A stretch of DNA of 64,000 bases from contig DXZU01000001.1 in the NCBI GenBank assembly GCA_019419525.1, positions 21,619 to 85,618 on the forward strand, read 5' to 3'. A model generated the notes under the pieces. The model ran no database searches. It was not told where the DNA came from and was given only the letters and a program-made list of their open reading frames with translations. This document shows, piece by piece, positions 24,580 through 32,422 of the stretch. The stretch's first letter is position 1, and each line of letters starts with the position of its first letter. Both the position numbers and the translations under genes were made by a program. The stretch comes from Collinsella sp. (GTDB lineage Bacteria > Actinomycetota > Coriobacteriia > Coriobacteriales > Coriobacteriaceae).

Positions 24580-26424
24580 TTGAAACTTAATTATAAGTTA
24601 GCCAACATAGTGCGCTGCGTTGATGACCACGCGATTTCCCACTCGGAGCTCTATTATCGGGTTGAACGCGGCGGCATTGTGCGCACCCTTCCGGGGGGCT
24701 GCTTGCAGATAGATGGAACCGTTGACTTTATGACGTATGTCAACGGATTATCCGCTTTGAAATGGAGACAATACGCGCAGCTCGATGAGGTCTGTCTGAA
24801 TTTGGTTCTTGATGGATCGGGGCTTGTGCGCATTTATGGCGTAGAACATGGGTCACTCGATCCAGTACAAATTAAACAGGCCCCTTTTTCTACTGAGAAT
24901 GGACCGAGTTCGTTGGCCATTAGTGTCTGTTTGGAGAATTTTGACCTTATTGGATTCTCTATATCCTCCGTGGAATCGACTACCGCGACTTTGGTTAAGG
25001 GCTGTTATACCGCAACTGTGGATGAGGACGAGGTAAATCGTGTTGACCTCGCTTTGTCTACGACAACGTTTAAAAATGAGAAATATATCATTCCCAACAT
25101 CGATCTCGTTAAAACCGGCATCTCAAAAGAGGACGGCCCAATCCACGACCACTTCCACATGTTTGTTGTCGATAATGGGCAAACCCTCGATTCCGCGGCA
25201 CTATCTGACGAGTTGGTTACCGTGCTCCCGAATCCCAACACGGGTGGCTCAGGAGGTTTTTCGCGCGGAATGATGGCAGCCACTGAAACTCCTGGTCAGT
25301 TCACCCATATCATTTTGATGGACGATGATGTTTCCATCATGCCCGAGAGTTTGATTCGTACGTTTAATCTCCTCTCTCTTGCTAAAGGCAAATATAAGGA
25401 TGCCTTTATTAACGGTGCCATGCTTTCGATGGAAGATCCCACCCGCCAGTTCGAAGATGTTTCATATGTGGCTTCTTCTGGCGCCTATCGTCGCGTAAAA
25501 GAGGATCTGAATGTTGGCAAGCTGTCCGATATCCTCGAAAACGAACGTACAAACGTCGAGGTTGACCAGGCTTACGGAGCCTGGTGGTATAGCTGCGTTC
25601 CGGTGAAGGCTATCGAAAAGAACGGCTTTCCCATGCCTTTCTTTATTCGCTGCGACGACGTTGAGTTTGGCATGCGCAATAAGCCTGTCTACATGACCAT
25701 GAATTGCATTTGCGTGTGGCATGCAAGCTTTGAGGGGCGTTTCCGCGCTTCGGTTGATTGCTACCAGTACTTCCGTAACTTCTTTGCCATGATTGCTCTC
25801 GATGATTGTGCTGATGAGAAGATGTTTGTCCTTCGTATTCAGCGAGGGGTGCGTCAGAACTTGCGCGATATGGACTATCAGGCTGCCGAGTTTATTCTCG
25901 ATGGCTTTGAGGATTATCTGCGTGGCCCTGAGTATCTCCAGAAGCTTGATGGCGCCGCGACGATGATCGGCAAGGGTAAGTTAAACGAAAAGCTGATTCC
26001 TGTTTCCGAAATGGATCCAGAGCTTCTTCGCAAGGCCGGGGTTACGGAGCAAGTGCTCGCTAATGTTAATCTGGAATCCCATCCTTCGAAGTTTATGAAG
26101 TACTGGAGATCTATTCCTTACGACAAGCACTATCTTCCCGATGCACTGTTGCGCGGTAAGCCCGGCTATGCAGTTAAGAATGGCAGCTGTACGCTTGAAG
26201 GCAATTCGACGCGTTGCAAGACGCTGGTCTTTCTTGATCCGACCCGCGAGAAGGGGTCGGTCCGCACGATGGACCGAGCGCGGTTTAAGAGTATTCGCCG
26301 CCGAGAGCACGAACTGATGGAGCGATATCGTAAAGAAGGCAAGAATGTCAGGGGGGCATGGAAAGATGCCATGCCGTACATGACTTCGCGAGAGTTCTGG
26401 GAACAGTATTTGGGTCTTAAATAA
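24580..26424 (+). CDS. GlfT2-like glycosyltransferase (copy B)
   Basis: 614 residues from a TTG start supported by GGGAG upstream. Motifs match copy A position by position: LSTTTFKNEKYIIPNIDLVK, PNTGGSGGFSRGM, LMDDDVSIMPES, AWWYSCVP, FIRCDDVEFGMRN and VWHASF, with a similar C-terminal tail ending TSREFWEQYLGLK (copy A: TSDEFWKRYLGI). The two proteins are clearly paralogous but divergent. Mycobacteria also use two galactofuranosyltransferases (GlfT1 and GlfT2), so these two may act in sequence. A terminator follows immediately. Confidence 0.8.
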   Translation: MKLNYKLANIVRCVDDHAISHSELYYRVERGGIVRTLPGGCLQIDGTVDFMTYVNGLSALKWRQYAQLDEVCLNLVLDGSGLVRIYGVEHGSLDPVQIKQAPFSTENGPSSLAISVCLENFDLIGFSISSVESTTATLVKGCYTATVDEDEVNRVDLALSTTTFKNEKYIIPNIDLVKTGISKEDGPIHDHFHMFVVDNGQTLDSAALSDELVTVLPNPNTGGSGGFSRGMMAATETPGQFTHIILMDDDVSIMPESLIRTFNLLSLAKGKYKDAFINGAMLSMEDPTRQFEDVSYVASSGAYRRVKEDLNVGKLSDILENERTNVEVDQAYGAWWYSCVPVKAIEKNGFPMPFFIRCDDVEFGMRNKPVYMTMNCICVWHASFEGRFRASVDCYQYFRNFFAMIALDDCADEKMFVLRIQRGVRQNLRDMDYQAAEFILDGFEDYLRGPEYLQKLDGAATMIGKGKLNEKLIPVSEMDPELLRKAGVTEQVLANVNLESHPSKFMKYWRSIPYDKHYLPDALLRGKPGYAVKNGSCTLEGNSTRCKTLVFLDPTREKGSVRTMDRARFKSIRRREHELMERYRKEGKNVRGAWKDAMPYMTSREFWEQYLGLK

Positions 26425-26427
26425 GAT

Positions 26428-26452
26428 GAGGTCCGGATTAAGTCCGGACCTC
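26428..26452. terminator. Bidirectional terminator
   Basis: Perfect 10-bp GC-rich stem (26428-26437 with 26443-26452) with a 5-nt loop, flanked by T-rich sequence on both strands (TTCTTATTT to the right, and ATCTTATTT on the minus strand). It separates the converging genes ending at 26424 and 26456. Confidence 0.85.
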
Positions 26453-26455
26453 TTC

Positions 26456-27385
26456 TTATTTCGAATAGGTTTTATAGGCTTGTAGCTCCCATTGCTTTCG
26501 TTCTACCTTCGCAACCGAGTCGAGAATGAGCCCCGTTGCCAGGCTTAGCCCGCATAAGAACATGAACGAGACGGCGAGCATTGCGGTGGGGAAGCGAGGG
26601 ACTAATCCGGTCTGGATGTACTCTGCGACGATTGGTATACCGAGGGCGAGCCCTATGATGGCAAAGATCATCGCGATAAGACTAAAGAACTTGAGCGGAC
26701 GATAGTCTTTAAAGAGCGTTCCAATCATTGCTATGACTTTAATACCGTCGCTAATTGTGTTGAGCTTGGACTCGGAGCCGGCAGGGCGATCACGATACTC
26801 CACCGGTACGTCTTGAATTCGCCAGCGGTGATCGACGGCGTGGATTGAGAGCTCGGTTTCGATCTGGAAGCCCTCACTCAAAACGGGGAAGGTCTTGACG
26901 AAGGGTTTGCTCATGGCTCGGTAGCCGGTCATCACGTCGTCAAAGCTGTAGCCGTAAATCCATTTGATCATCGCACGAACAAGGTTGTTGCCAAAGCCGT
27001 GAAAGGCTCGTTTGTTCTCTTCGGCATAGGTGCCGTTTGACAGGCGATCGCCAACGGTCATATCTGCTTCGCCGTTAAGGATGGGCTCACAGAGCGATTT
27101 GGCGGCTTCGGCGGGGTAGGTATCGTCGCCGTCGACCATCAAGTAGCATTCGGCATCGACATCGCGGAACATTTGGCGGCACACGTTGCCTTTGCCCTGC
27201 CTGGGCTCGTGGCGCACCGTAGCCCCGTGGTGCTTGGCGATTTGCGTAGTGTCGTCGGACGAGTTGTTGTCGTAAACGTAGACTATTGCACCGGGTAGCT
27301 CTCGATGGAAATCGTCGACAACTTTGCCAATCGTCAGCGCTTCGTTGTAACAGGGGATTATGACGGCGGTATTCGAATAGTCCAT
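26456..27385 (-). CDS. Family 2 glycosyltransferase with two C-terminal membrane helices
   Basis: 309 residues. AVIIPCYNEALTIGKVV, VYDNNSSDDT and LMVDGDDTYPAE are GT-A motifs, and VMTGYRAMSKPFVK and FQIETELSIHA are typical of DPM/Gtr-type enzymes. Two membrane segments (about 230-250 and 266-288) anchor it. AAAGGAGGTCCTAC before the ATG is a strong ribosome-binding site. It likely makes a polyprenyl-phosphate sugar or a first lipid-linked intermediate. It lies between the GlfT2-like genes and the ABC exporter. Confidence 0.85.
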   Translation of the reverse strand: MDYSNTAVIIPCYNEALTIGKVVDDFHRELPGAIVYVYDNNSSDDTTQIAKHHGATVRHEPRQGKGNVCRQMFRDVDAECYLMVDGDDTYPAEAAKSLCEPILNGEADMTVGDRLSNGTYAEENKRAFHGFGNNLVRAMIKWIYGYSFDDVMTGYRAMSKPFVKTFPVLSEGFQIETELSIHAVDHRWRIQDVPVEYRDRPAGSESKLNTISDGIKVIAMIGTLFKDYRPLKFFSLIAMIFAIIGLALGIPIVAEYIQTGLVPRFPTAMLAVSFMFLCGLSLATGLILDSVAKVERKQWELQAYKTYSK

Positions 27386-27546
27386 GTAGGACCTCCTTTA
27401 ATGACTCAGCTGGTCGAAAGTATACCTATCGCTCGTCCCTTTGCTTAGATATGGGTTAGTTCTCCAAATTTGTTGCGGTGGGTAATCGTCTGCGCGGGAG
27501 GGCTATACTTTCCACTGTTATGTTTTACGAGACAAGGAGATGGTCC

Positions 27547-28392
27547 GTGGCTGACAACGTAGAGAGTCAGAAAGCGGTGGCTAAACCGGCCTCTCACGCT
27601 AAAAATGATTTTGAAAAGGACAAGTTCATTCTTAAGCAGCTTGTCACCAAAGATTTTAAGATTAAATATCGTCGCAGTGTTCTGGGTGTGGCGTGGTCCG
27701 TGCTTAACCCGCTGCTGATGATGATTGTTATGTCGATTGTGTTTTCGACAATCTTCGCGCAAGGCCGTAATGGCTCTGTTACCCCCGAGTTGTATCCGCT
27801 TTACCTGATTGTCGGTAACGTAACGTTCTCCGTCATGTCCGAATCGACGAACCAGGCGCTCATGTCCATCATTTGGGCGTCTTCGCTACTCAAGAAGGTT
27901 AAGGTCCATCGTTGGGTGTTCCCGGTGCAGAAGGTGTTGTTCTCGCTCGTCAACTTTTCCTTCTCTTTGGTTGCCGTCGCCCTTGTTATGCTCTTTTTCC
28001 GCGTGGCTCCTACTTGGCATTTAATTCTTCTGCCGGTTTGCCTGCTGTTGCTCATGTGCTTCTGTATGGGTTTGGGAATGATGCTGTCAGCATTGGCAGT
28101 CTTCTTCCGTGACGTTATGCATCTGTGGAGCGTTGTTATTACTGCTTGGATGTATTTGACGCCGATTTTCTGGACGACAGACTTTATCAGCCAAATGGCA
28201 CATTGGATCCAGGTCCTTGTGGTTGTGAACCCCATGTACAACTACCTCCAGTTTATGCGTGATATCTTCCTGTTTAATACCGTGCCTTCTGCGTTTACCT
28301 TTGGGCTGTGTGTTGTTTGGGCTGTTCTTGCTCTTGCTATTGGCTACACCGTGTTTCATAAGACTGAGCACAAGTTTATTCTCTACATCTAA
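27547..28392 (+). CDS. Polysaccharide ABC exporter, membrane subunit (Wzm/TagG-type)
   Basis: 281 residues from the GTG at 27547, chosen because AAGGAGA lies 6-8 bp before it; longer in-frame starts (27478, 27520) lack a ribosome-binding site. LVTKDFKIKYRRSVLGVAWSVLNPLL is the usual ABC-2 entry, followed by about six membrane segments. With the ATPase 12 bp downstream it forms an exporter for completed lipid-linked polysaccharide. In mycobacteria the related Wzm-Wzt pair exports galactan and is encoded next to glfT1, which fits the GlfT2-like and glf genes here. Confidence 0.88.
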   Translation: MADNVESQKAVAKPASHAKNDFEKDKFILKQLVTKDFKIKYRRSVLGVAWSVLNPLLMMIVMSIVFSTIFAQGRNGSVTPELYPLYLIVGNVTFSVMSESTNQALMSIIWASSLLKKVKVHRWVFPVQKVLFSLVNFSFSLVAVALVMLFFRVAPTWHLILLPVCLLLLMCFCMGLGMMLSALAVFFRDVMHLWSVVITAWMYLTPIFWTTDFISQMAHWIQVLVVVNPMYNYLQFMRDIFLFNTVPSAFTFGLCVVWAVLALAIGYTVFHKTEHKFILYI

Positions 28393-28404
28393 GGAGTGCT
28401 GTTT

Positions 28405-29172
28405 ATGACTGAATCTGCTATTGATTACAACAAGCAGCCTCTTGCTGTTGAGGTTAAAGACGTCACCATGATTTTTAATATGGCGTCTGAGTCGCTTACA
28501 AACCTCAAGGAGTACTTTATTAAGCTCGCAAAGCACGAGCTGTTCTTTGAGGAGTTTCGTGCACTTAAGCACATTTCGTTTGATGTGCATCGCGGTGAGG
28601 TCGTTGGCCTTGTTGGTACCAACGGTTCCGGCAAGTCTACGATGCTCAAGATTATCGCTGGCGTTTTGGAGCCCAGTGAAGGCGAGGTTAAGGTCCACGG
28701 CAATATCGCGCCATTGATTGAGCTCGGTGCCGGCTTTGACCCGGAGCTTACCGCGCGTGAGAATATCTACCTTAACGGTGCGCTGCTTGGTTATACCAAG
28801 GAGTTTATCGACGCTAGTTTTGACGAGATCATCGAGTTCGCTGAGCTCAAAGACTTCGTTGACATGCCGCTGAAGAACTTCTCTTCGGGTATGGTCGCGC
28901 GCATTGCCTTCGCTATCGCCACGATTACCGAGCCCGATATTCTCATCGTCGATGAGACGCTTTCTGTTGGCGATGTCTTTTTCCAGCAGAAGTGCGAGCG
29001 CCGCATTCAGCATTTTATTGAGAGCGGTGACGTCACGGTCTTGTTCGTTTCTCACTCCATGGAGCAGGTTGAGCGCATTTGCCAGCGTGCTGTTTGGATC
29101 GAGAAGGGCGACCTGCGTATGGATGGCCCCGTGGATGAGGTCTGCAAGGCATACCACGACCAGTTCAAGTAG
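28405..29172 (+). CDS. Polysaccharide ABC exporter, ATP-binding subunit (Wzt/TagH-type)
   Basis: 255 residues from the ATG at 28405, preceded by AAGGAG. Walker A is GTNGSGKST, the signature is FSSGMVARI, Walker B is ILIVDETLSVGD, and the switch His is in FVSHSM. LIELGAGFDPELTARENI is the mark of the polysaccharide-export subfamily. It lacks the extra C-terminal carbohydrate-binding domain of O9a-type Wzt. The exporter therefore probably does not recognise a chain-terminating cap, as in TagH and mycobacterial Wzt. Confidence 0.9.
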   Translation: MTESAIDYNKQPLAVEVKDVTMIFNMASESLTNLKEYFIKLAKHELFFEEFRALKHISFDVHRGEVVGLVGTNGSGKSTMLKIIAGVLEPSEGEVKVHGNIAPLIELGAGFDPELTARENIYLNGALLGYTKEFIDASFDEIIEFAELKDFVDMPLKNFSSGMVARIAFAIATITEPDILIVDETLSVGDVFFQQKCERRIQHFIESGDVTVLFVSHSMEQVERICQRAVWIEKGDLRMDGPVDEVCKAYHDQFK

Positions 29173-29215
29173 GTTATAATTTATTGGCCGTGTGAACTTG
29201 TACTCGCGGCTTTAT

Positions 29216-29292
29216 GCTCCATTAGCTCAGTTGGATAGAGCAGGGGACTTCTAATCCCAAGGTCGACGGTTCGAATCCGCCATGGAGCACCA
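29216..29292 (+). tRNA. tRNA-Arg (anticodon TCT), CCA encoded
   Basis: Acceptor GCTCCAT (29216-29222) pairs with ATGGAGC (29282-29288), followed by ACCA. The anticodon loop CTTCTAA is at 29248-29254 with TCT at 29250-29252, and the T-arm is GGTTCGAATCC. It reads AGA codons. Confidence 0.95.
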
Positions 29293-29304
29293 GAGAGTTT
29301 TTGA

Positions 29305-29338
29305 AGACCCGGTTATTGTGCCGGGTCTTTGCTTTTTG
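29305..29338 (+). terminator. Terminator after tRNA-Arg(TCT)
   Basis: 8-bp stem (29305-29312 with 29321-29328) and 8-nt loop, followed by TTGCTTTTTGG. Confidence 0.75.
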
Positions 29339-29368
29339 GGACGCGTGCGCGTGCAGTGCTCCCTCAAC

Positions 29369-29405
29369 AATAAGTCCGATGCAGCGATGCTGCATCGGAC
29401 TTATT
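29369..29405 (-). terminator. Perfect 17-bp hairpin downstream of glf
   Basis: 29369-29385 pairs perfectly with 29389-29405 around a 3-nt loop. It lies 40 bp past the minus-strand glf stop. The outer AATAAG/CTTATT gives a partly T-rich end, so it probably ends the glf transcript. Confidence 0.6.
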
Positions 29406-29444
29406 ACATCCCGGAATGGCTATCAGCCTTTGGCTGTTGGGCTC

Positions 29445-30569
29445 TTACGCCACCGTGGGCTCCACGCCAAGCTCGTTGCGGACGAGCTCGAAGGCGGCGG
29501 CGATGGCCTTGTCCATGTCGTAGTACTTGTAGCCGCCCAGGCGACCGGCAAAGATCACGTCGCCCTCCTGCGCCGCCAGCTCCTCGTACTGCTTGTACAG
29601 GGCCTCGTTCTTGGCGTCGTTGATGGGGTAGTAGGGCTCGTCGCCGGGCTTCCAGTCGGCCGGGTACTCGCGCGTGATGACGGTCTTGTCCTGCGTGCCG
29701 AACTCAAAGTGCTTGTGCTCGATGATGCGGGTGTAGGGGATCTCGCGCTCGGTGTAGTTGACCACGGCAACGCCTTGGTGGTCCTGCTCGTCGAGCGTCT
29801 CGGTCTCAAAGCGCAGGCTGCGGTACTCGAGCGTGCCCAGCTTAAAGTCGTAGAACGCGTCGATGGGGCCGCAGTAGATCGTCTTGGCGGCGATATCGGG
29901 CTCGGCGGCGATCAGCTCCTTGTACTCCACGCCGCAGCGCACCTCTACGCCCTCGAGCATGTTGGCGACCATCCTGGTGTAGCCGCCCATGGGGATGCCC
30001 TGGTAGCGGTCGTTGAAGTAGTTGTTGTCGTAGGTAAAGCGGCAGGGGAGGCGCTTGATGATGCTCGCGGGCAGGTCCTTGCAGTCGCGGCCCCACTGCT
30101 TCTCGGTGTAGCCCTTCACGAGCGTCTCGAAGATGTCGCGGCCGACGAGCGACAGCGCCTGCTCCTCGAGGTTCTGCGGCTCGCCGATGTTCTCGGCGGC
30201 CACCTGCTCGGCGATCTTGGCCTTGGCGTCCGCCGGCGTGACGACGCCCGGCCACATCTTGGCGAAGGTGTTCATGTTGAAGGGCATGTTGTACATGTTG
30301 CCGTGGAAGTTGGCGACCGGCGAGTTGACGTAGTTGTTGAACTCGGCGAAGCGGTTGACGTAGTCCCAGACGTCCTTCATAGAGGTGTGGAAGATATGTG
30401 CGCCGTAGCGGTGGACCTGGATGCCCTCAACGTTCTCGGTGTAGATGTTGCCGGCAATGTGGTCGCGGCGATCGATGACTAGGACCGACTTGCCGGCGCG
30501 TTTGGCGGCATTGGCAAAGACAGCGCCCGAAAGGCCGGCGCCGACAACGAGGTAATCGTACTGGGACAT
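29445..30569 (-). CDS. glf: UDP-galactopyranose mutase
   Basis: 374 residues, normal length. YLVVGAGLSGAVFANAA is the FAD-binding site; HRYGAHIFHTS, GYTEKQWGRD, FTYDNNYFNDRYQGIPMGGYT and FAGRLGGYKYYDMD are signature blocks of Glf. The reduced-flavin enzyme interconverts UDP-galactopyranose and UDP-galactofuranose. It supplies the donor for the two GlfT2-like transferases in the same locus, although it is transcribed separately, beyond a tRNA gene. GC-rich, like the chromosomal core. Confidence 0.96.
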   Translation of the reverse strand: MSQYDYLVVGAGLSGAVFANAAKRAGKSVLVIDRRDHIAGNIYTENVEGIQVHRYGAHIFHTSMKDVWDYVNRFAEFNNYVNSPVANFHGNMYNMPFNMNTFAKMWPGVVTPADAKAKIAEQVAAENIGEPQNLEEQALSLVGRDIFETLVKGYTEKQWGRDCKDLPASIIKRLPCRFTYDNNYFNDRYQGIPMGGYTRMVANMLEGVEVRCGVEYKELIAAEPDIAAKTIYCGPIDAFYDFKLGTLEYRSLRFETETLDEQDHQGVAVVNYTEREIPYTRIIEHKHFEFGTQDKTVITREYPADWKPGDEPYYPINDAKNEALYKQYEELAAQEGDVIFAGRLGGYKYYDMDKAIAAAFELVRNELGVEPTVA

Positions 30570-30647
30570 GGATATGCTCCTTTGTATGTCAATTGGACAG
30601 TTACTTTAGATTTGGGGCAAACATGCCTGATGTGTTCGTCCCAGGGA

Positions 30648-31085
30648 TTAGTGTAGCAGACGCTCCCTCACCAGCTCCAGCGCGTGAGCGTAGCCCTGCA
30701 GGCCCTCGCCGGTGATGGTGGCGAAGCAGGCCAGGCGGGCGTAGCTTACCTGGCGGAAGTCCTCGCGCGTCTCGACGGCGCTGATGTGGACCTCAACGGC
30801 GGGGATGGCGACGGCTTTGAGCGCGTCCAGGATGGCTACGCTGGTGTGAGTGTAGGCCGCCGGGTTGATGACGATGCCGTCGACCTTGCCGTAAGCCTCC
30901 TGGATCTTGTCGACGATGCTGCCCTCGTGGTTGGACTGGAAGACCTCGACCTCGTCAAAACCCTGTGCAGCGCCCGCCTCCTGGCAGATCTGGACCAGGC
31001 GGTCGTAGTTGTCGCTGCCGTAGATGCCCGGCTCGCGAATACCGAGCATGTTGAGGTTGGGGCCGTTGATGACGAGTGCTTTCAT
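30648..31085 (-). CDS. aroQ: 3-dehydroquinate dehydratase, type II
   Basis: 145 residues from the ATG at 31085, preceded by AAGGAAG; a longer frame to 31139 has no such site. KALVINGPNLNMLGIREPGIYG is the classic N-terminus with the active-site loop. QSNHEGSIVDKIQEA, INPAAYTHTSVA and EVHISAVETREDFR follow. It removes water from 3-dehydroquinate. It follows aroE-aroK on the minus strand but is separated from it by a strong terminator, so it probably has its own promoter. Confidence 0.95.
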   Translation of the reverse strand: MKALVINGPNLNMLGIREPGIYGSDNYDRLVQICQEAGAAQGFDEVEVFQSNHEGSIVDKIQEAYGKVDGIVINPAAYTHTSVAILDALKAVAIPAVEVHISAVETREDFRQVSYARLACFATITGEGLQGYAHALELVRERLLH

Positions 31086-31127
31086 GGTTGCTTCCTTTGG
31101 AGTTGGTCGACTTGGAGAGGAGGAATG

Positions 31128-31170
31128 AAAAACCACCACAAAGGTGCCTGTCCCCTTTGTGGTGGTTTTT
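31128..31170. terminator. Perfect 17-bp hairpin with A- and T-tracts
   Basis: 31128-31144 pairs perfectly with 31154-31170 around a 9-nt loop. It ends in TTTTT on both strands, so it can terminate in both directions. It lies at the aroE-aroK 3' end (stop 31172). The loop region GTGCCTGTCCCC resembles a palindromic element repeated in many bacterial genomes. Confidence 0.8.
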
Positions 31171-31171
31171 G

Positions 31172-32422
31172 TTAGAGAGCGGGTGGGAGGGTGTCGAGGA
31201 CGGCGCGGGCGGTGTTGGCGGCGCAGTCGCGTGAGTCGATGATGTAGTCGGCCCAGGCGCGGTAGCGCGGCATGCGCTGCTCGGCGAGCTTATCGATGCC
31301 ATCGCGGGCGGTGATAGGGCGTCCCTTATGGGCGAGTTCGTCGAGCTTGCGGTTGAGCATCACAATTTTGCTGTTCTGGTGCAGCAGCGGATAGTTCTCG
31401 TCTCGCGTGACCACGCCACCGCCGGTGGAAAGCACCAGGCCGCTGCGCTTGGAGATGTCGGAGAGCGCCGCCGTTTCCTGCTCGCGGAAGGCCGCCTCGC
31501 CGCGCTCGACGATATAGTCGGCGCAGGGCATCCCCAGGCGTTCCTCAAGCGCGCGATCCAGGTCGATGTGCTCTCGCCCCGTGAGCAGGGCAATTTGCTC
31601 ACCCACGCGGGTCTTGCCCGAGCCCGGCATGCCGATCAGCGCGATGTTCTGTTCGCGGCGTGACAAGCGCTCCGTTACGTCCAGGATGCGCTCGCGCGGG
31701 GTGACCTGGCCGGTATAGCGCTCGACGGCCTGTGCCGCCTGTGCCACGAGCATCAGCAGTCCGCCGATGTAGGGGATGCCGCGGCGCTCGGCCTCGAACA
31801 TCAGACCCGTGCGGGCGGGGTTGTAGACAATGTCGATGACGCCTTCGAGCGCATCGAGTCCTTCGAGCGTGCAGGGGGCGTCGGGGCAGTGGGGGAACAT
31901 GCCGGCAGGCGTGCAGTTGACGAGCAGCGCGGCATCGGATTGCTGCGCGATGTTGTCGTAATTGACCTCGCTTGTGCGACCCACGGGTACGACGATGGCG
32001 CCCAAGTCGTCGAGTACCATGCTGGCCGTAGTGCCGGCACCGCCGGTGGCGCCGAGCACGAGGGCCTTCTTACTGGCAACCTCTACGCCCAGCTCCTCGA
32101 CCAGGCACTGAAAACCGAAGTAGTCGGTGTTATCGCCGCGCAGGCGGCCGTCGGGCAGGCGCGTGATGGTGTTGACGTTGCCCATGCGCTCGGCGAGCGG
32201 GCTCAGCTCGTCCAGGTACTCCATGACGGCGCGCTTGTAGGGGATGGTCACGTTGGTGCCCTCCCACTCGTCGCCCGTCATAAAGGCCGCGAGGTCCTCG
32301 GGCTCGCGCTCAAATCGCACGTAATCGAGCCCAGCGAGCTCTTTGTAGATGGTTGGGGTGTAGCTGTGGCCCAACACGCGGCCCAGCACTCCGTAGGGGC
32401 GGGTTGCGGCGGTATCGGTCAT
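31172..32422 (-). CDS. Bifunctional shikimate dehydrogenase / shikimate kinase fusion (AroE-AroK)
   Basis: 416 residues, one uninterrupted frame. Residues 1 to about 258 are AroE: LGHSYTPTIY (variant of the HSxSP substrate loop), NVTIPYK with the catalytic Lys, GDNTDYFGF with the catalytic Asp, and the NADP loop LGATGGAGTTAS. Residues from about 260 are AroK: ALIGMPGSGKTRVG (P-loop Lys 270), DLDRALEERLG and STGGGVV. It reduces 3-dehydroshikimate and then phosphorylates shikimate, the two steps before AroA. Separate genes are the rule in bacteria, so the fusion is notable. It directly abuts pheA without a gap. Confidence 0.93.
   Translation of the reverse strand: MTDTAATRPYGVLGRVLGHSYTPTIYKELAGLDYVRFEREPEDLAAFMTGDEWEGTNVTIPYKRAVMEYLDELSPLAERMGNVNTITRLPDGRLRGDNTDYFGFQCLVEELGVEVASKKALVLGATGGAGTTASMVLDDLGAIVVPVGRTSEVNYDNIAQQSDAALLVNCTPAGMFPHCPDAPCTLEGLDALEGVIDIVYNPARTGLMFEAERRGIPYIGGLLMLVAQAAQAVERYTGQVTPRERILDVTERLSRREQNIALIGMPGSGKTRVGEQIALLTGREHIDLDRALEERLGMPCADYIVERGEAAFREQETAALSDISKRSGLVLSTGGGVVTRDENYPLLHQNSKIVMLNRKLDELAHKGRPITARDGIDKLAEQRMPRYRAWADYIIDSRDCAANTARAVLDTLPPAL

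Noticed and set aside
29301..30482. 393-codon plus-strand frame opposite glf
   Set aside because: It is antisense to a firm glf gene and has no domain-like sequence or ribosome-binding site.
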